Positions 5,716 through 13,406 of a stretch of DNA of 13,406 bases are shown here, in pieces. Position 1 is the first letter of the stretch; every line of letters starts with the position of its first letter. Both the position numbers and the translations under genes were made by a program. Origin of the DNA: CAZQIC01 sp964593555 (GTDB lineage: Bacteria > Bacteroidota > Bacteroidia > JAFLBG01); contig CAZQIC010000126.1 in assembly GCA_964593555.1 (NCBI GenBank), forward strand, positions 1 to 13,406, given 5' to 3'. Below the pieces are notes generated by a model. That model saw only the letters and a program-made list of their open reading frames with translations. It was not told the origin of the DNA and ran no database searches.

Positions 5716-7719
5716 TTATCGCACGATCACAAAGCGCTGCGATTGTTTTGTCTCTTTTCCGGCATCTATAGAACAGTTATAAATTCCGGGTGAAAGAGAT
5801 TCGATATTTATGTTCATGGAGTTATTTCCATTATGTAATGAAACGGACTGGCTATATACAGTTTTCCCTATCACATCATAAATAATAATACTGGCAGCAT
5901 CATTGTTATTCGCTGACGTATATTCATATTGAATGTTAATGGTACTCTGTGCAGGATTAGGATAGACCTTAAACTTAGTGATAACAGAAAAATCTTTGAT
6001 ACCGGAAAAGTTCAACACAAAAGTAGTATCAAATGCTCCCTGACTTAAGTTATAATATGTTCCGCTTCCGTTCTCCAATTTTATCGCGCGTACCATGTAA
6101 TAATTATTTCTTGATAGTGGAGTATTATCTGAATAGTTTGTAGAAGAAACAATGGATGTATTAATGCGGTTATATCTTCCTGTTACGGTATCGAGCCTGT
6201 AAACATGATATCCAAGCACAGGTTCTGCCGCTGCTGTCCATGTTAAATTTATTTTAAATGCATTGAAGTCAGGCGTGGCAATAACATTTATTGGTGGCGC
6301 AACCGTATGTAAACGTAGTGAAGGATCTCCCATAAGTGCAATATGAACGTATGTTGGGCTGTCAAGAAAAACGTACGTGCCATGATCGTTTTGTGAAACA
6401 AGCATTGAATAGCCAATATTATCACCCATTCCCATATGATGAAAATGTAAATAGGGAATTCCTGTCCAGGCTGTTGCCAATGTCCAGCCGTTTGATGCAA
6501 GCGGAGCCCTCATAAAATTATTTTGTGAATTCCAATCACCGTAATAACTTCCAAGCAGCATATTAAATACACTCTTGGGTTGATGCACTGTGAATGAATC
6601 TGTATTCCCAATACCTCCGCAAGATGTATATGTTCCGGGACCACAGGCATATGACCATAAATAACTTGCAGTATCTAATGTTGAAAAGTAAGGAGAGACG
6701 GTTATGCTGTCTTTCCCAAACAATGCGGAAAAGTCGCGCCAGCCGCAGCTGGAGAAAGCAGCACCATACCACCAACCAAAAGTATCGTCTATTAATCCTC
6801 TTCTACGTGCGCTAAAATTTTTATGTTTGTAATCATGATCACGGATTAAATATTGTGAAAGCAATTGTTGTTCTGTTTGTGTGAATGCGGGAAGATCAGA
6901 AAGATCGATCCTTCCGATTTGCAATTCAACTTTATTGTTTGGTCCGGGTAAACTATCCTGATCGAATTTTCCGTCACCGGGAATGTTGTGATTTTCTGTT
7001 CTCGTAGCTGATGTTGTATTTACGGTTACATCAGTCCAGCTTGCCGTATCCATGTCGCCATAATAAACATCTGCCGGCCATGCACCATGATGCTGCCAAT
7101 GTCCATCAGGATAAATATTCCCGGAATAGGGAACAGGAACATGTCCTAATAGCAAAACAGATTTAACGTTTGCCACATCAGCAAAATAATCAGTTGTAAT
7201 AATACGTTTGATGTTTGTTACCGATGCAGTTCTTCCAACGTTATGACGTAGCACTTGCCAGCCATCGCCGATAAGATCTTGTAAAAGAGTATTGATCTCA
7301 TTGGCCAGCGAAACAATAAATGTGCTGTCAACCAATACAATTATTTTTCCTCTGTACTCAACAGGAGGAACATTTATTCCGGTATAGATATAAGTATTTC
7401 CATCGAGAGATATACCTGTGGAGTCTTTAAAAATTCTATATTCCATTTCTGTACCACTTACAAATGGAGTATCAACAAAAAATTTTTCAGTTGCCGCCAT
7501 TGCGCCAATCAAGGACCATGTTGGACTCGACTTTTGTTTTTTATAAATTTTTACGCTATCCGCTCCCGTAGTAATTGTGTCCCAGTCGAAACGTATTTTA
7601 GATGGGCTTGCATAAACTGTTGTTTTTACCTGTATAGTAATGTCGATTGGAGCGTGTTGTGCATTGGAAAAAGTAAATAAACCAACGCATAAAAAAACGA
7701 TTGCAAAAATTTGCTTCAT
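5716..7719 (-). CDS. Secreted gingipain (C25)-like protein with FN3 domains and T9SS sorting domain
   Basis: The 667-residue product starts with a signal peptide (MKQIFAIVFLCVGLFTFSNA, cleavage before Gln21). Residues about 25-115 are FN3-like. Residues about 122-470 look like the caspase-like fold of peptidase family C25: a Rossmann-like start RGKIIVLVD, SVLLLGHVPVPY (187-198), PADVYYGD (215-222), VELQIGRIDL (264-273) and the end ALMGDPSLRLH (461-471). A second FN3 domain follows (about 475-565). Residues about 583-667 form a type A Por sorting domain (KVYPNPAQSTINI ... GIYNCSI), so export by the type IX system to the cell surface is expected. The gingipain GHG histidine and the catalytic cysteine segment are replaced by YACGPGTYTSCGG (357-369) and NMLLGSYYGDWN (386-397). 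I therefore do not call it an active protease. The family occurs in other Bacteroidetes; substrate and function are unknown. Confidence 0.75.
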   Translation of the reverse strand: MKQIFAIVFLCVGLFTFSNAQHAPIDITIQVKTTVYASPSKIRFDWDTITTGADSVKIYKKQKSSPTWSLIGAMAATEKFFVDTPFVSGTEMEYRIFKDSTGISLDGNTYIYTGINVPPVEYRGKIIVLVDSTFIVSLANEINTLLQDLIGDGWQVLRHNVGRTASVTNIKRIITTDYFADVANVKSVLLLGHVPVPYSGNIYPDGHWQHHGAWPADVYYGDMDTASWTDVTVNTTSATRTENHNIPGDGKFDQDSLPGPNNKVELQIGRIDLSDLPAFTQTEQQLLSQYLIRDHDYKHKNFSARRRGLIDDTFGWWYGAAFSSCGWRDFSALFGKDSITVSPYFSTLDTASYLWSYACGPGTYTSCGGIGNTDSFTVHQPKSVFNMLLGSYYGDWNSQNNFMRAPLASNGWTLATAWTGIPYLHFHHMGMGDNIGYSMLVSQNDHGTYVFLDSPTYVHIALMGDPSLRLHTVAPPINVIATPDFNAFKINLTWTAAAEPVLGYHVYRLDTVTGRYNRINTSIVSSTNYSDNTPLSRNNYYMVRAIKLENGSGTYYNLSQGAFDTTFVLNFSGIKDFSVITKFKVYPNPAQSTINIQYEYTSANNNDAASIIIYDVIGKTVYSQSVSLHNGNNSMNINIESLSPGIYNCSIDAGKETKQSQRFVIVR

Positions 7720-7748
7720 AATTTAAGGGTTAAATTAAGTATAAACAA

Positions 7749-7778
7749 TATACCCATTTAAACTGTTAATTGGGTATA
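7749..7778. promoter_or_regulatory. 30-base inverted repeat upstream of the C25-like gene
   Basis: TATACCCA (7749-7756) pairs with TGGGTATA (7771-7778). After one T-T mismatch, TTAA (7758-7761) pairs with TTAA (7766-7769) around the loop ACTG. It lies 30 bases before the start at 7719 and 111 bases after the DUF2461 stop. It could be an operator, a leader hairpin, or a weak terminator for the DUF2461 gene; no T-run follows on the minus strand. The sequence alone does not decide. Confidence 0.45.
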
Positions 7779-7889
7779 CTGTATTTAACCCATTCTTGTA
7801 AATCGGATTGAACAGAAGCATTATATTTTATAAGGAATAAACGAACACGATTCTACCCTAATGCAAACAATAATTTTTTAGAGAAGATG

Positions 7890-8570
7890 CTAGAGTAAGG
7901 GTTCCCCGTTAGCGTTGGTGGTCAGCACTTCGCTCATATAATTAAAGAATGGGCGAAGATTTTTGAATACTCCGTTAGCATTTTTTAAAAAATCCGGACT
8001 CAATACTTCTTTATCGGTAAAGTTGTGTTTAAAAATAAATTGTTTGTAGCGAAGCATATCAATTGCAGGATGATCTTTAGCATAACCTCGTGGCGCTGAA
8101 CTAACTTGTGCCCCTCTCATTTTTCCGAATGTTTTCACCAGGGTTTTATTCACCAGTAATTTTTTCCAGTCTTTGTAATTTAACTCAATATCCTCACGTA
8201 TTCTTTTTAAATCATGTGGTTCCGGCCCCCAGAAACCTCCGGCTAAATATGAATTGCTGGGTTCAAGGTGAAAATAATATCCTCCTCTTAATTTTTTTGT
8301 CGCTCGTTTAAACCCGCCATTCCAGTGGGTGTTATAAGGTGTTTTATCTTTTGAGAAGCGAACATCTTTATAAATTCTGAATAAACTTTTTTTACCGGAA
8401 GGGGTTTCTATTTTGTCATGCTTGTTCATTTCTGCCAGTAGGGCATCCGCAAATTCGATGATGTTGTTATGCGCATCAATGTATTTATCCTTGTGCGTGT
8501 TGAACCAATCCCGGTTGTTATTTTTCGAGAGTGTTTTTAAAAAATCGAATGATGCTTTTTTAATTGTCAT
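7890..8570 (-). CDS. DUF2461 domain-containing protein
   Basis: The 226-residue product matches the DUF2461 (TIGR02453) family over its whole length. It has the N-terminal FDFLKTLSKNNNRDWFNTHK (residues 8-27), where the NNxxxWF motif is typical, then LFRIYKDVRFSKDKTPYNTH, then GGYYFHLEP with AGGFWGPEP, and the C-terminal PRGYAKDHP motif. No catalytic activity is established for the family. No signal peptide or membrane span is present, so it should be cytoplasmic. It is divergent from the small gene at 8680; the 109-base gap between them should hold both promoters, but I see no convincing consensus boxes in it. It lies on the same strand as the C25-like gene, 170 bases upstream, and a functional link is not evident. 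Confidence 0.88.
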   Translation of the reverse strand: MTIKKASFDFLKTLSKNNNRDWFNTHKDKYIDAHNNIIEFADALLAEMNKHDKIETPSGKKSLFRIYKDVRFSKDKTPYNTHWNGGFKRATKKLRGGYYFHLEPSNSYLAGGFWGPEPHDLKRIREDIELNYKDWKKLLVNKTLVKTFGKMRGAQVSSAPRGYAKDHPAIDMLRYKQFIFKHNFTDKEVLSPDFLKNANGVFKNLRPFFNYMSEVLTTNANGEPLL

Positions 8571-8679
8571 GATCTAAATTTAATCAGTTTCTGAATAAGA
8601 TGTCGCTATAATAATGAGTTTTTAATTCCGCTTTCAGTTTGTTTTCGTATTATTATTCATAAATCATATAACTAACAAG

Positions 8680-9087
8680 ATGAAACACAATATCGGAACA
8701 AAAGAAAAGCCAATGAAGTTGAAAACACCACCTATGACTTCAGAATATACTATGCATGTTGATGAAAAGGATGGTAAAGAAATTTTAGTCTGTACAGTTG
8801 GCAAAACTGTTTTGCATTATGACATTCGGTGCCTGAATGATTTACATGCCATGCTTAAAAAACACAATGACTGGATGGATCTTGGAAGTGCTGATGAACA
8901 AAAGCCCGCAAAAGAGGGAACAGTAGAGGCCTGGGGACGATCTCCTAAAAATCCGGTTAAGGGATGGTACGGTTTAAAAAAAGGACTAAGAGGTCGTTTC
9001 GGAATGTATATTCCGCCCTTAATGGAAAAGTTGGGACTTGCTGAAGTGACGCATGAGGCAAAAAACAATAAGATGAAAGCCAAATAA
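8680..9087 (+). CDS. Small conserved hypothetical protein (DUF6855-like)
   Basis: This 135-residue soluble protein has no signal peptide or membrane span. It contains KLKTPPMTSEYTMHVDEKDG (14-33), a KEILVCTVGKTVLHYDIRCL strand-rich core, and the distinctive EGTVEAWGRSPKNPVKGWYG followed by LKKGLRGRFGMYIPP. I recall this pattern as a widespread small family annotated DUF6855 in Pfam, but could not check. The C-terminus (NNKMKAK) is basic. The first ATG is used; an in-frame ATG 11 codons later would remove only MKHNIGTKEKP. It ends 26 bases before the flavin oxidoreductase gene on the same strand, so the two are probably cotranscribed. Function is unknown. Confidence 0.8.
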   Translation: MKHNIGTKEKPMKLKTPPMTSEYTMHVDEKDGKEILVCTVGKTVLHYDIRCLNDLHAMLKKHNDWMDLGSADEQKPAKEGTVEAWGRSPKNPVKGWYGLKKGLRGRFGMYIPPLMEKLGLAEVTHEAKNNKMKAK

Positions 9088-9113
9088 TTACAAGGCTTTA
9101 AGCAAAAAGTACT

Positions 9114-10121
9114 ATGGAAATAGGAATTGATAGTTTTGCTTCAACCAGCAATGTAATTAATAGTAATGATGCGTTGGCCCAATTGCTCGAAAGAATGGAG
9201 CATGCAGATAAAGTGGGTCTTGATGTATTTGGAATTGGTGAGCATCACCGTAAAGAATTTCTTGATTCAGCACCTGTTATAATACTTACTGCAGCTGCTG
9301 CGCGGACAAAACGTATTCGTCTTACCAGTGCGGTTACTGTACTTAGTGCAGCGGATCCTGTAAGAGTGTTTCAAAATTTTGCAACGTTGGATTTAATTTC
9401 TCAGGGTCGTGCGGAAATGGTTGTAGGCCGTGGATCATTCACAGAGGCCTTTCCATTATTTGGTTTGAACCTCCATGATTACGATGAACTTTTTTCGGAG
9501 AAGTTAGGGTTGCTACTTAATATTCGCGAAAATGAATTTGTTACCTGGTCGGGCAAGTTCCGTCCGGCACTCAGGAATCAACCTATCTATCCAAGGCCCT
9601 TACAAAAACCTTTTCCTATCTGGTTAGGAGTAGGCGGTACTCCCGAATCATTTGTTCGCGCGGGTAGTCTTGGTTTACCATTAATGGTTGCAGTGATCGG
9701 TGGCGAAACACATCGTTTTCGACCGCTCATTAATCTTTATAGAGAAGCAGGTAAAAGAGCAGGGTATAAGCCCGAACAATTAAAAGTAGGGTTGCATTCG
9801 CTTGGTTATGTTGCAAACACAAAAGAAGAAGCTGTTGCAGATTATTATCCGGGTTACGCGGAAACATTTACCAGGATAGGGAAAGAGCGTGGCTGGCCGC
9901 CAGTAACAAAAGCTCATTTCGATTCTCAGAATGGTCCGTTGGGTGCACTATTGATAGGTGGTCCTGAAGAAATAGCCGAAAAAATTATTCGACATAGTGA
10001 CGCATTAGGAGGAATCTCAAGATTTACTTTTCAAATGGATAATGCCGGACTGCCACACGAAAAACTTTTACGATCTATTGAATTAATAGGCTCACGCGTA
10101 GCGCCATTGGTGAATAAATGA
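9114..10121 (+). CDS. LLM-class flavin-dependent oxidoreductase (luciferase-like monooxygenase)
   Basis: The 335 residues fit the bacterial luciferase-like TIM-barrel family in length and motifs: DVFGIGEHHRKEF (38-50), RIRLTSAVTVLSAADPVRVF (67-86), FATLDLISQGRAEMVVGRGS (88-107), IYPRPLQKPFPIWLGVGGTP (about 158-177) and a C-terminal GGPEEIAEKII. The family uses FMNH2 or F420 to oxidise or reduce small molecules. This subgroup (near E. coli YhbW type) has no known substrate that I can infer. FMN is the more likely cofactor in Bacteroidetes. It is the second gene of a probable two-gene transcript with the small protein at 8680, and ends before a strong terminator. It should be cytoplasmic. Confidence 0.9.
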   Translation: MEIGIDSFASTSNVINSNDALAQLLERMEHADKVGLDVFGIGEHHRKEFLDSAPVIILTAAAARTKRIRLTSAVTVLSAADPVRVFQNFATLDLISQGRAEMVVGRGSFTEAFPLFGLNLHDYDELFSEKLGLLLNIRENEFVTWSGKFRPALRNQPIYPRPLQKPFPIWLGVGGTPESFVRAGSLGLPLMVAVIGGETHRFRPLINLYREAGKRAGYKPEQLKVGLHSLGYVANTKEEAVADYYPGYAETFTRIGKERGWPPVTKAHFDSQNGPLGALLIGGPEEIAEKIIRHSDALGGISRFTFQMDNAGLPHEKLLRSIELIGSRVAPLVNK

Positions 10122-10170
10122 TCCATTAACAATAGTTCCTAAGAAAAAATGTATAACTGGAAAGCAAATA

Positions 10171-10202
10171 AAAACCTCCGAAGTTTTTTTCGGAGGTTTT
10201 TT
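10171..10202. terminator. Strong, probably bidirectional intrinsic terminator
   Basis: AAAACCTCCGAA (10171-10182) pairs perfectly with TTCGGAGGTTTT (10189-10200) around the loop GTTTTT. On the plus strand the stem ends in a run of six T (10197-10202). On the minus strand the complementary A-run (10171-10174 and neighbours) gives GGTTTTTATTT. It lies between the converging oxidoreductase gene and the Ig-repeat gene and can serve both. Confidence 0.9.
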
Positions 10203-10223
10203 ATTGAGAGATTCTCTATAAAA

Positions 10224-13200
10224 TTATTGTAGCACTACTTTCTTCACAATTGTGTTATCAGTCCCACTCAGGGTAACATGCAGGAAATAAATTCCTTTTG
10301 AAAATTCGCTGAGGTCAATAATGGAGTTATTCAAATCGTTAAGAATACAATTTGAAACCAGTTCTCCGTTAATCGAATAAAGCTGTACAGTTTGAATTGG
10401 TGTGCCGCTCATTACTGAAATTATTCCGTTAGAAGGATTCGGAAAAACACGTACGTCCGAACTGTTCGAAGAAGAAGTCAGATTATTTTTCATTGAGCCT
10501 ACGTCAAAGCTGGTTGTGTTTACCACAGCATTATAGGTTGCATCTCCCGATTGATTAGCTCTCAATACAACCGTTCCTTCAACTCCCGTGAGTTCTATCA
10601 TGCCTGCAGAATATATTGCCGGACCTGAAACTACAGTAATGGTTGTTGTTAACATCGAGGAGGCATCAGCTGTTACTGGGAAATCAGGATCTGAAACTAT
10701 TTTGTCCACAACACCTGTCCACATAATTGTTTGGTCCAGTTTAGTTACAGTTAATGTTTTCATAGCCGAGCCTGCCAGGTACACTGTGTTCGTAACAACA
10801 GATGCGGTAATGTTTGTAGTCCCCGCTCCGGTAATTGTTACCATTCCACTTGCGTCGATTGTGGCGACTAATGCATTCGAACTCGCATAAGTAATAGGTC
10901 CGTTGCTTGCAGTAGCAGTAACCGAGAAAGAAGGTGCAGTAATTGATTTAGTTCCAATGCTTGCAAGAGTAACTGTATTTGTCAATTTAGTTACTGTCAG
11001 TGTTTTCATTGCCGACCCTGCCAGGTATACTGTGTTTGTAACAACAGCAGCAGTAATGTTTGTAGTGCCTGCACCAGTGATCGTTACTATTCCACTTGCA
11101 TCAACCGTAGCAACAGCTGCGTTTGAACTTGCATAAGTAATAGTTCCGTTTGATGCAGTAGCAGTAACAGAAAAAGAAGGAGCAGTAATTGATTTTGTTC
11201 CGATGCTTGCCAATGTAACGGTGTTTGTTAATTTCTCAACAGTTAATGTTCTCATTGCTGATCCTGCCAGGTATACTGTATTCGTAACAACAGCGGCGGT
11301 GATGTTCGTCGTTCCTGCGCCTGTAATTGTTACCATTCCGCTCATATCAACGGTTGCAACAGCTGTATTTGAACTTGCGTATGTTATTGTGCCGTTCGAA
11401 GCAGTAGCAGTCACCGAGAAAGAAGGAGCAGTTACCGATTTAGTTCCAATGCTTGCCAGTGTGACCGTGTTTGTTAATTTCTCAACAGTCAATGTCTTCA
11501 TTGCTGACCCTGCTAAGTATACTGTATTCGTAATAACGGATGCGGTGATATTTGTTGTGCCGGCTCCGGTTATTGTTACCATTCCGCTCGCATTAATGGT
11601 TGCAACCGATGTATTAGAACTTGAATAAGTGATGGTTCCATTCGTTGCTGTGGCGGTAACCGAGAAAGAGGGAGCAGTCACCGATTTAGTTCCAATACTC
11701 GCCAGTGTAACGGTGTTTGTTAATTTCTCAACAGTCAACGTCTTCATTGCCGACCCCGCGAGGTATACTGTATTCGTAACGACAGCAGCGGTAATGTTTG
11801 TAGTTCCTGCTCCGGTAATTGTTACCATTCCGCTTGCATTAACAGTTGCAACAGCTGTATTAGAACTCGCATAAGTTATCGTCCCATTTGTTGCAGTAGC
11901 AGTAACAGAGAATGATGAAGCAGTTACTGATTTAGTTCCAATGCTTGCAAGAGTAACAGTATTTGCTAACTTGGTTACTGTTAAAGTTTTCATCGCAGAC
12001 CCAGCCAGGTATACTGTATTAGTAGCAACAGATGCAGTGATATTTGTTGTCCCTGCTCCGGTAATTGTTACTATTCCACTCATATCAACAGTTGCTACTC
12101 CGGTGTTTGAACTTGCATAGGTGATGGTTCCGTTTGTTGCTGTAGCAGTAACAGAGAAAGAAGGGGCCGTAACTGATTTAGTTCCAATGCTTGCGAGCGT
12201 TACTGTGTTTGTTAATTTGTTTACTGTTAAACTTTTCATTGCGGACCCAGCCAGGTATACTGTATTAGTAGCAACAGATGCAGTGATATTTGTTGTCCCT
12301 GCTCCGGTAATTGTTACTATTCCACTCATATCAACAGTTGCTACTCCGGTGTTTGAACTTGCATAGGTGATGGTTCCGTTTGTTGCTGTAGCAGTAACAG
12401 AGAAAGAAGGGGCCGTAACTGATTTAGTTCCAATGCTTGCGAGCGTTACTGTGTTTGTTAATTTGTTTACTGTTAAACTTTTCATTGCGGACCCAGCCAG
12501 GTATACTGTATTAGTAGCAACAGATGCAGTGATATTTGTTGTTCCCGCTCCGGTAATCGTTACTATTCCACTCACATCAACAGTTGCAACAGCTGTGTTA
12601 GAACTCGCGTAAGTTATCGTCCCATTTGTTGCAGTAGCCGTAACAGAAAAAGAAGGAGCCGTAACTGATTTAGTTCCAATACTCGCCAGTGTAATTGTGT
12701 TTGTTAATTTAGTTACCGTCAACGTTTTAAAAGCCGAGCCAGCCAAATACGTTGCAGAAGTAACAACAAATGCAGTGATATTTGTTGTTCCCGCTCCGGT
12801 AATTGTAACCATTCCACTCATATCAACAGTTGCCACGCCGGTATTTGAACTTGAATAGGTAATGGTGCCATTGGTTGCCGTCGCAGTAACAGAGAAAGAC
12901 GGAGCAGTAACTGATTTAGTCCCGATACTTGCAACTGTAACCGTATTTGTTAATTTATTTACTGTAAAAGATACTGTCACATCGGGAGCTGGTGAAAAAT
13001 TCATATCACCACCTTGTGAGGCCTTAATAGATACTGTTCCAGCTGCTGTTCCGGAAAGTGTAACTGTGTTTCCTGAAACAGACGCAATATTTGTTCCGGT
13101 TGTTATTGCATATGTCACTGCTAAGCCTGATTGTGCGACAGCACCCAGCGTAAAGGAGGGAGCGCTAACCAATCTGGAGCTTATTGAAGGAAAATTAATA

Positions 13201-13280
13201 GTTTGTGTAGTAAGCGAAAAAACATTAGCACTGGCGATTATCGACAAGATACCAAGGAAGAGCAATGATTTTTTTAACAT
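10224..13280 (-). CDS. Secreted Ig-like tandem-repeat protein with T9SS sorting domain
   Basis: The 1018-residue product begins with a signal peptide (MLKKSLLFLGILSIIASANV, cleavage likely soon after). One divergent Ig-like unit follows (about 26-108). Nine near-identical 82-residue repeats occupy residues 109-846, each running from KLTNTVTLASIGTKSVTAPS through VATVDxSGxVTITGAGTTNI to YLAGSAMKTLTV. Another divergent Ig-like unit covers about 847-929. A type A Por sorting domain covers about 943-1018 (RVFPNPSNGIISV ... GIYFLHV). The SGxVTITGAGTTNITA pattern recalls bacterial Ig-like (BIG2-type) folds, and the protein is very rich in Thr, Ser, Ala and Val. It should be exported by the type IX system and displayed or anchored on the surface. 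An adhesin, matrix or stalk-like role is inferred. The 126 bases upstream show only a weak promoter-like TATATTTA (13350-13357, minus strand). Confidence 0.85.
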   Translation of the reverse strand: MLKKSLLFLGILSIIASANVFSLTTQTINFPSISSRLVSAPSFTLGAVAQSGLAVTYAITTGTNIASVSGNTVTLSGTAAGTVSIKASQGGDMNFSPAPDVTVSFTVNKLTNTVTVASIGTKSVTAPSFSVTATATNGTITYSSSNTGVATVDMSGMVTITGAGTTNITAFVVTSATYLAGSAFKTLTVTKLTNTITLASIGTKSVTAPSFSVTATATNGTITYASSNTAVATVDVSGIVTITGAGTTNITASVATNTVYLAGSAMKSLTVNKLTNTVTLASIGTKSVTAPSFSVTATATNGTITYASSNTGVATVDMSGIVTITGAGTTNITASVATNTVYLAGSAMKSLTVNKLTNTVTLASIGTKSVTAPSFSVTATATNGTITYASSNTGVATVDMSGIVTITGAGTTNITASVATNTVYLAGSAMKTLTVTKLANTVTLASIGTKSVTASSFSVTATATNGTITYASSNTAVATVNASGMVTITGAGTTNITAAVVTNTVYLAGSAMKTLTVEKLTNTVTLASIGTKSVTAPSFSVTATATNGTITYSSSNTSVATINASGMVTITGAGTTNITASVITNTVYLAGSAMKTLTVEKLTNTVTLASIGTKSVTAPSFSVTATASNGTITYASSNTAVATVDMSGMVTITGAGTTNITAAVVTNTVYLAGSAMRTLTVEKLTNTVTLASIGTKSITAPSFSVTATASNGTITYASSNAAVATVDASGIVTITGAGTTNITAAVVTNTVYLAGSAMKTLTVTKLTNTVTLASIGTKSITAPSFSVTATASNGPITYASSNALVATIDASGMVTITGAGTTNITASVVTNTVYLAGSAMKTLTVTKLDQTIMWTGVVDKIVSDPDFPVTADASSMLTTTITVVSGPAIYSAGMIELTGVEGTVVLRANQSGDATYNAVVNTTSFDVGSMKNNLTSSSNSSDVRVFPNPSNGIISVMSGTPIQTVQLYSINGELVSNCILNDLNNSIIDLSEFSKGIYFLHVTLSGTDNTIVKKVVLQ
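10743..12956 (-). repeat. Array of nine 246-bp in-frame tandem repeats
   Basis: The unit is exactly 82 codons with no insertion or deletion in any copy, giving 9 x 246 = 2214 bases. The protein variants are concentrated at a few positions (T/S/N before VATV, the D/N residue, M/V/A before SG, and the residue after ITA). The terminal copies at each end of the array are the most diverged (for example AFVVTSATYLAGSAF in the first). Because the period is a multiple of three, the opposite strand also stays open in places; those antisense frames are shadows. Confidence 0.95.
11998..12542 (-). repeat. Exact 246-base period tract: recent duplication inside the array
   Basis: Every base from 11998 to 12296 equals the base 246 positions further on, so 545 bases (about 2.2 units) are perfectly periodic. 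The identity breaks at 11997 (A versus G at 12243) and at 12297 (C versus T at 12543). Neighbouring units differ from each other at many silent sites, so this part was copied recently, by unequal crossover or slippage, or it reflects an assembly artefact. Confidence 0.9.
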
Positions 13281-13406
13281 GGGGCTGTTTTTTTATTGAT
13301 TTAAAATTCTGAATTTATTAACCCAGGATATTTTAAAACGGTTGAATAGTAAATATAGGTGGGTTCTAAAAATTCACTTTTAGAGATTTGACTAAAAATC
13401 GGAGAA

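Noticed and set aside
6563..6815. Overlapping open frames on both strands inside the C25-like gene.
   Set aside because: They lie wholly within a well-supported gene with continuous domain features and have no recognisable content of their own.
10588..13299. Many open frames on the plus strand across the repeat gene, each about 81 codons.
   Set aside because: They are antisense shadows that recur because the 246-base unit is a multiple of three. They are Val/Thr-rich with no start context or domain.
13350..13357. TATATTTA on the minus strand as a -7 box for the Ig-repeat gene.
   Set aside because: No TTTG or similar -33 box stands at the right distance, and such AT-rich octamers are common here.

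Overview
The window looks like a piece of a Bacteroidetes (Bacteroidota) chromosome, probably an environmental member near the Chitinophagales/Sphingobacteriales. The evidence is as follows. The DNA is AT-rich and most genes lack Shine-Dalgarno sequences. Two secreted proteins end in a type IX secretion (Por) sorting domain. An ECF sigma gene sits beside a membrane-anchored anti-sigma-like protein, and DUF2461 and luciferase-like flavin oxidoreductase genes are present. Several intergenic hairpin repeats are of the kind scattered through these genomes. No tRNA, rRNA, CRISPR array, transposase or phage gene was seen.

Left part (1-5437): two sigma-linked envelope systems lie back to back. On the minus strand a secreted leucine-rich-repeat protein (451-2574) is followed by a sigma factor that keeps only region 2 (32-337). 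On the plus strand a complete ECF sigma factor (2767-3330) has a good ECF-type promoter (AAC-N16-CGTC) upstream. It is followed, after a strongly structured 210-base gap, by a 631-residue protein (3542-5437). That protein joins a cytoplasmic anti-sigma-like N-terminus, one membrane span, a periplasmic beta-rich domain, a TonB C-terminal domain and a further C-terminal module. By eye, that last module resembles the C-terminus of the LRR protein. The inferred picture is a surface or periplasmic sensor that holds the sigma factor and also carries a TonB-type domain.

Middle (5438-8570): a convergent gap holds three intergenic repeat elements, one of which supplies the last codons of the 631-residue protein. 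Next, on the minus strand, come a secreted gingipain (C25)-like protein with FN3 domains and a T9SS tail, in which the usual His/Cys catalytic positions are not recognisable, and an upstream DUF2461 gene. A 30-base hairpin lies just before the start of the C25-like gene.

Right part (8680-13406): a plus-strand pair encodes a small conserved hypothetical protein and an LLM-class flavin-dependent oxidoreductase. It ends at a strong, probably bidirectional, terminator. Converging on it is a 1018-residue secreted protein made of nine near-identical 82-residue Ig-like repeats (246 bp each) plus a T9SS tail. Part of the array is an exact recent duplication. The T9SS cargo genes imply type IX secretion machinery elsewhere in the genome.
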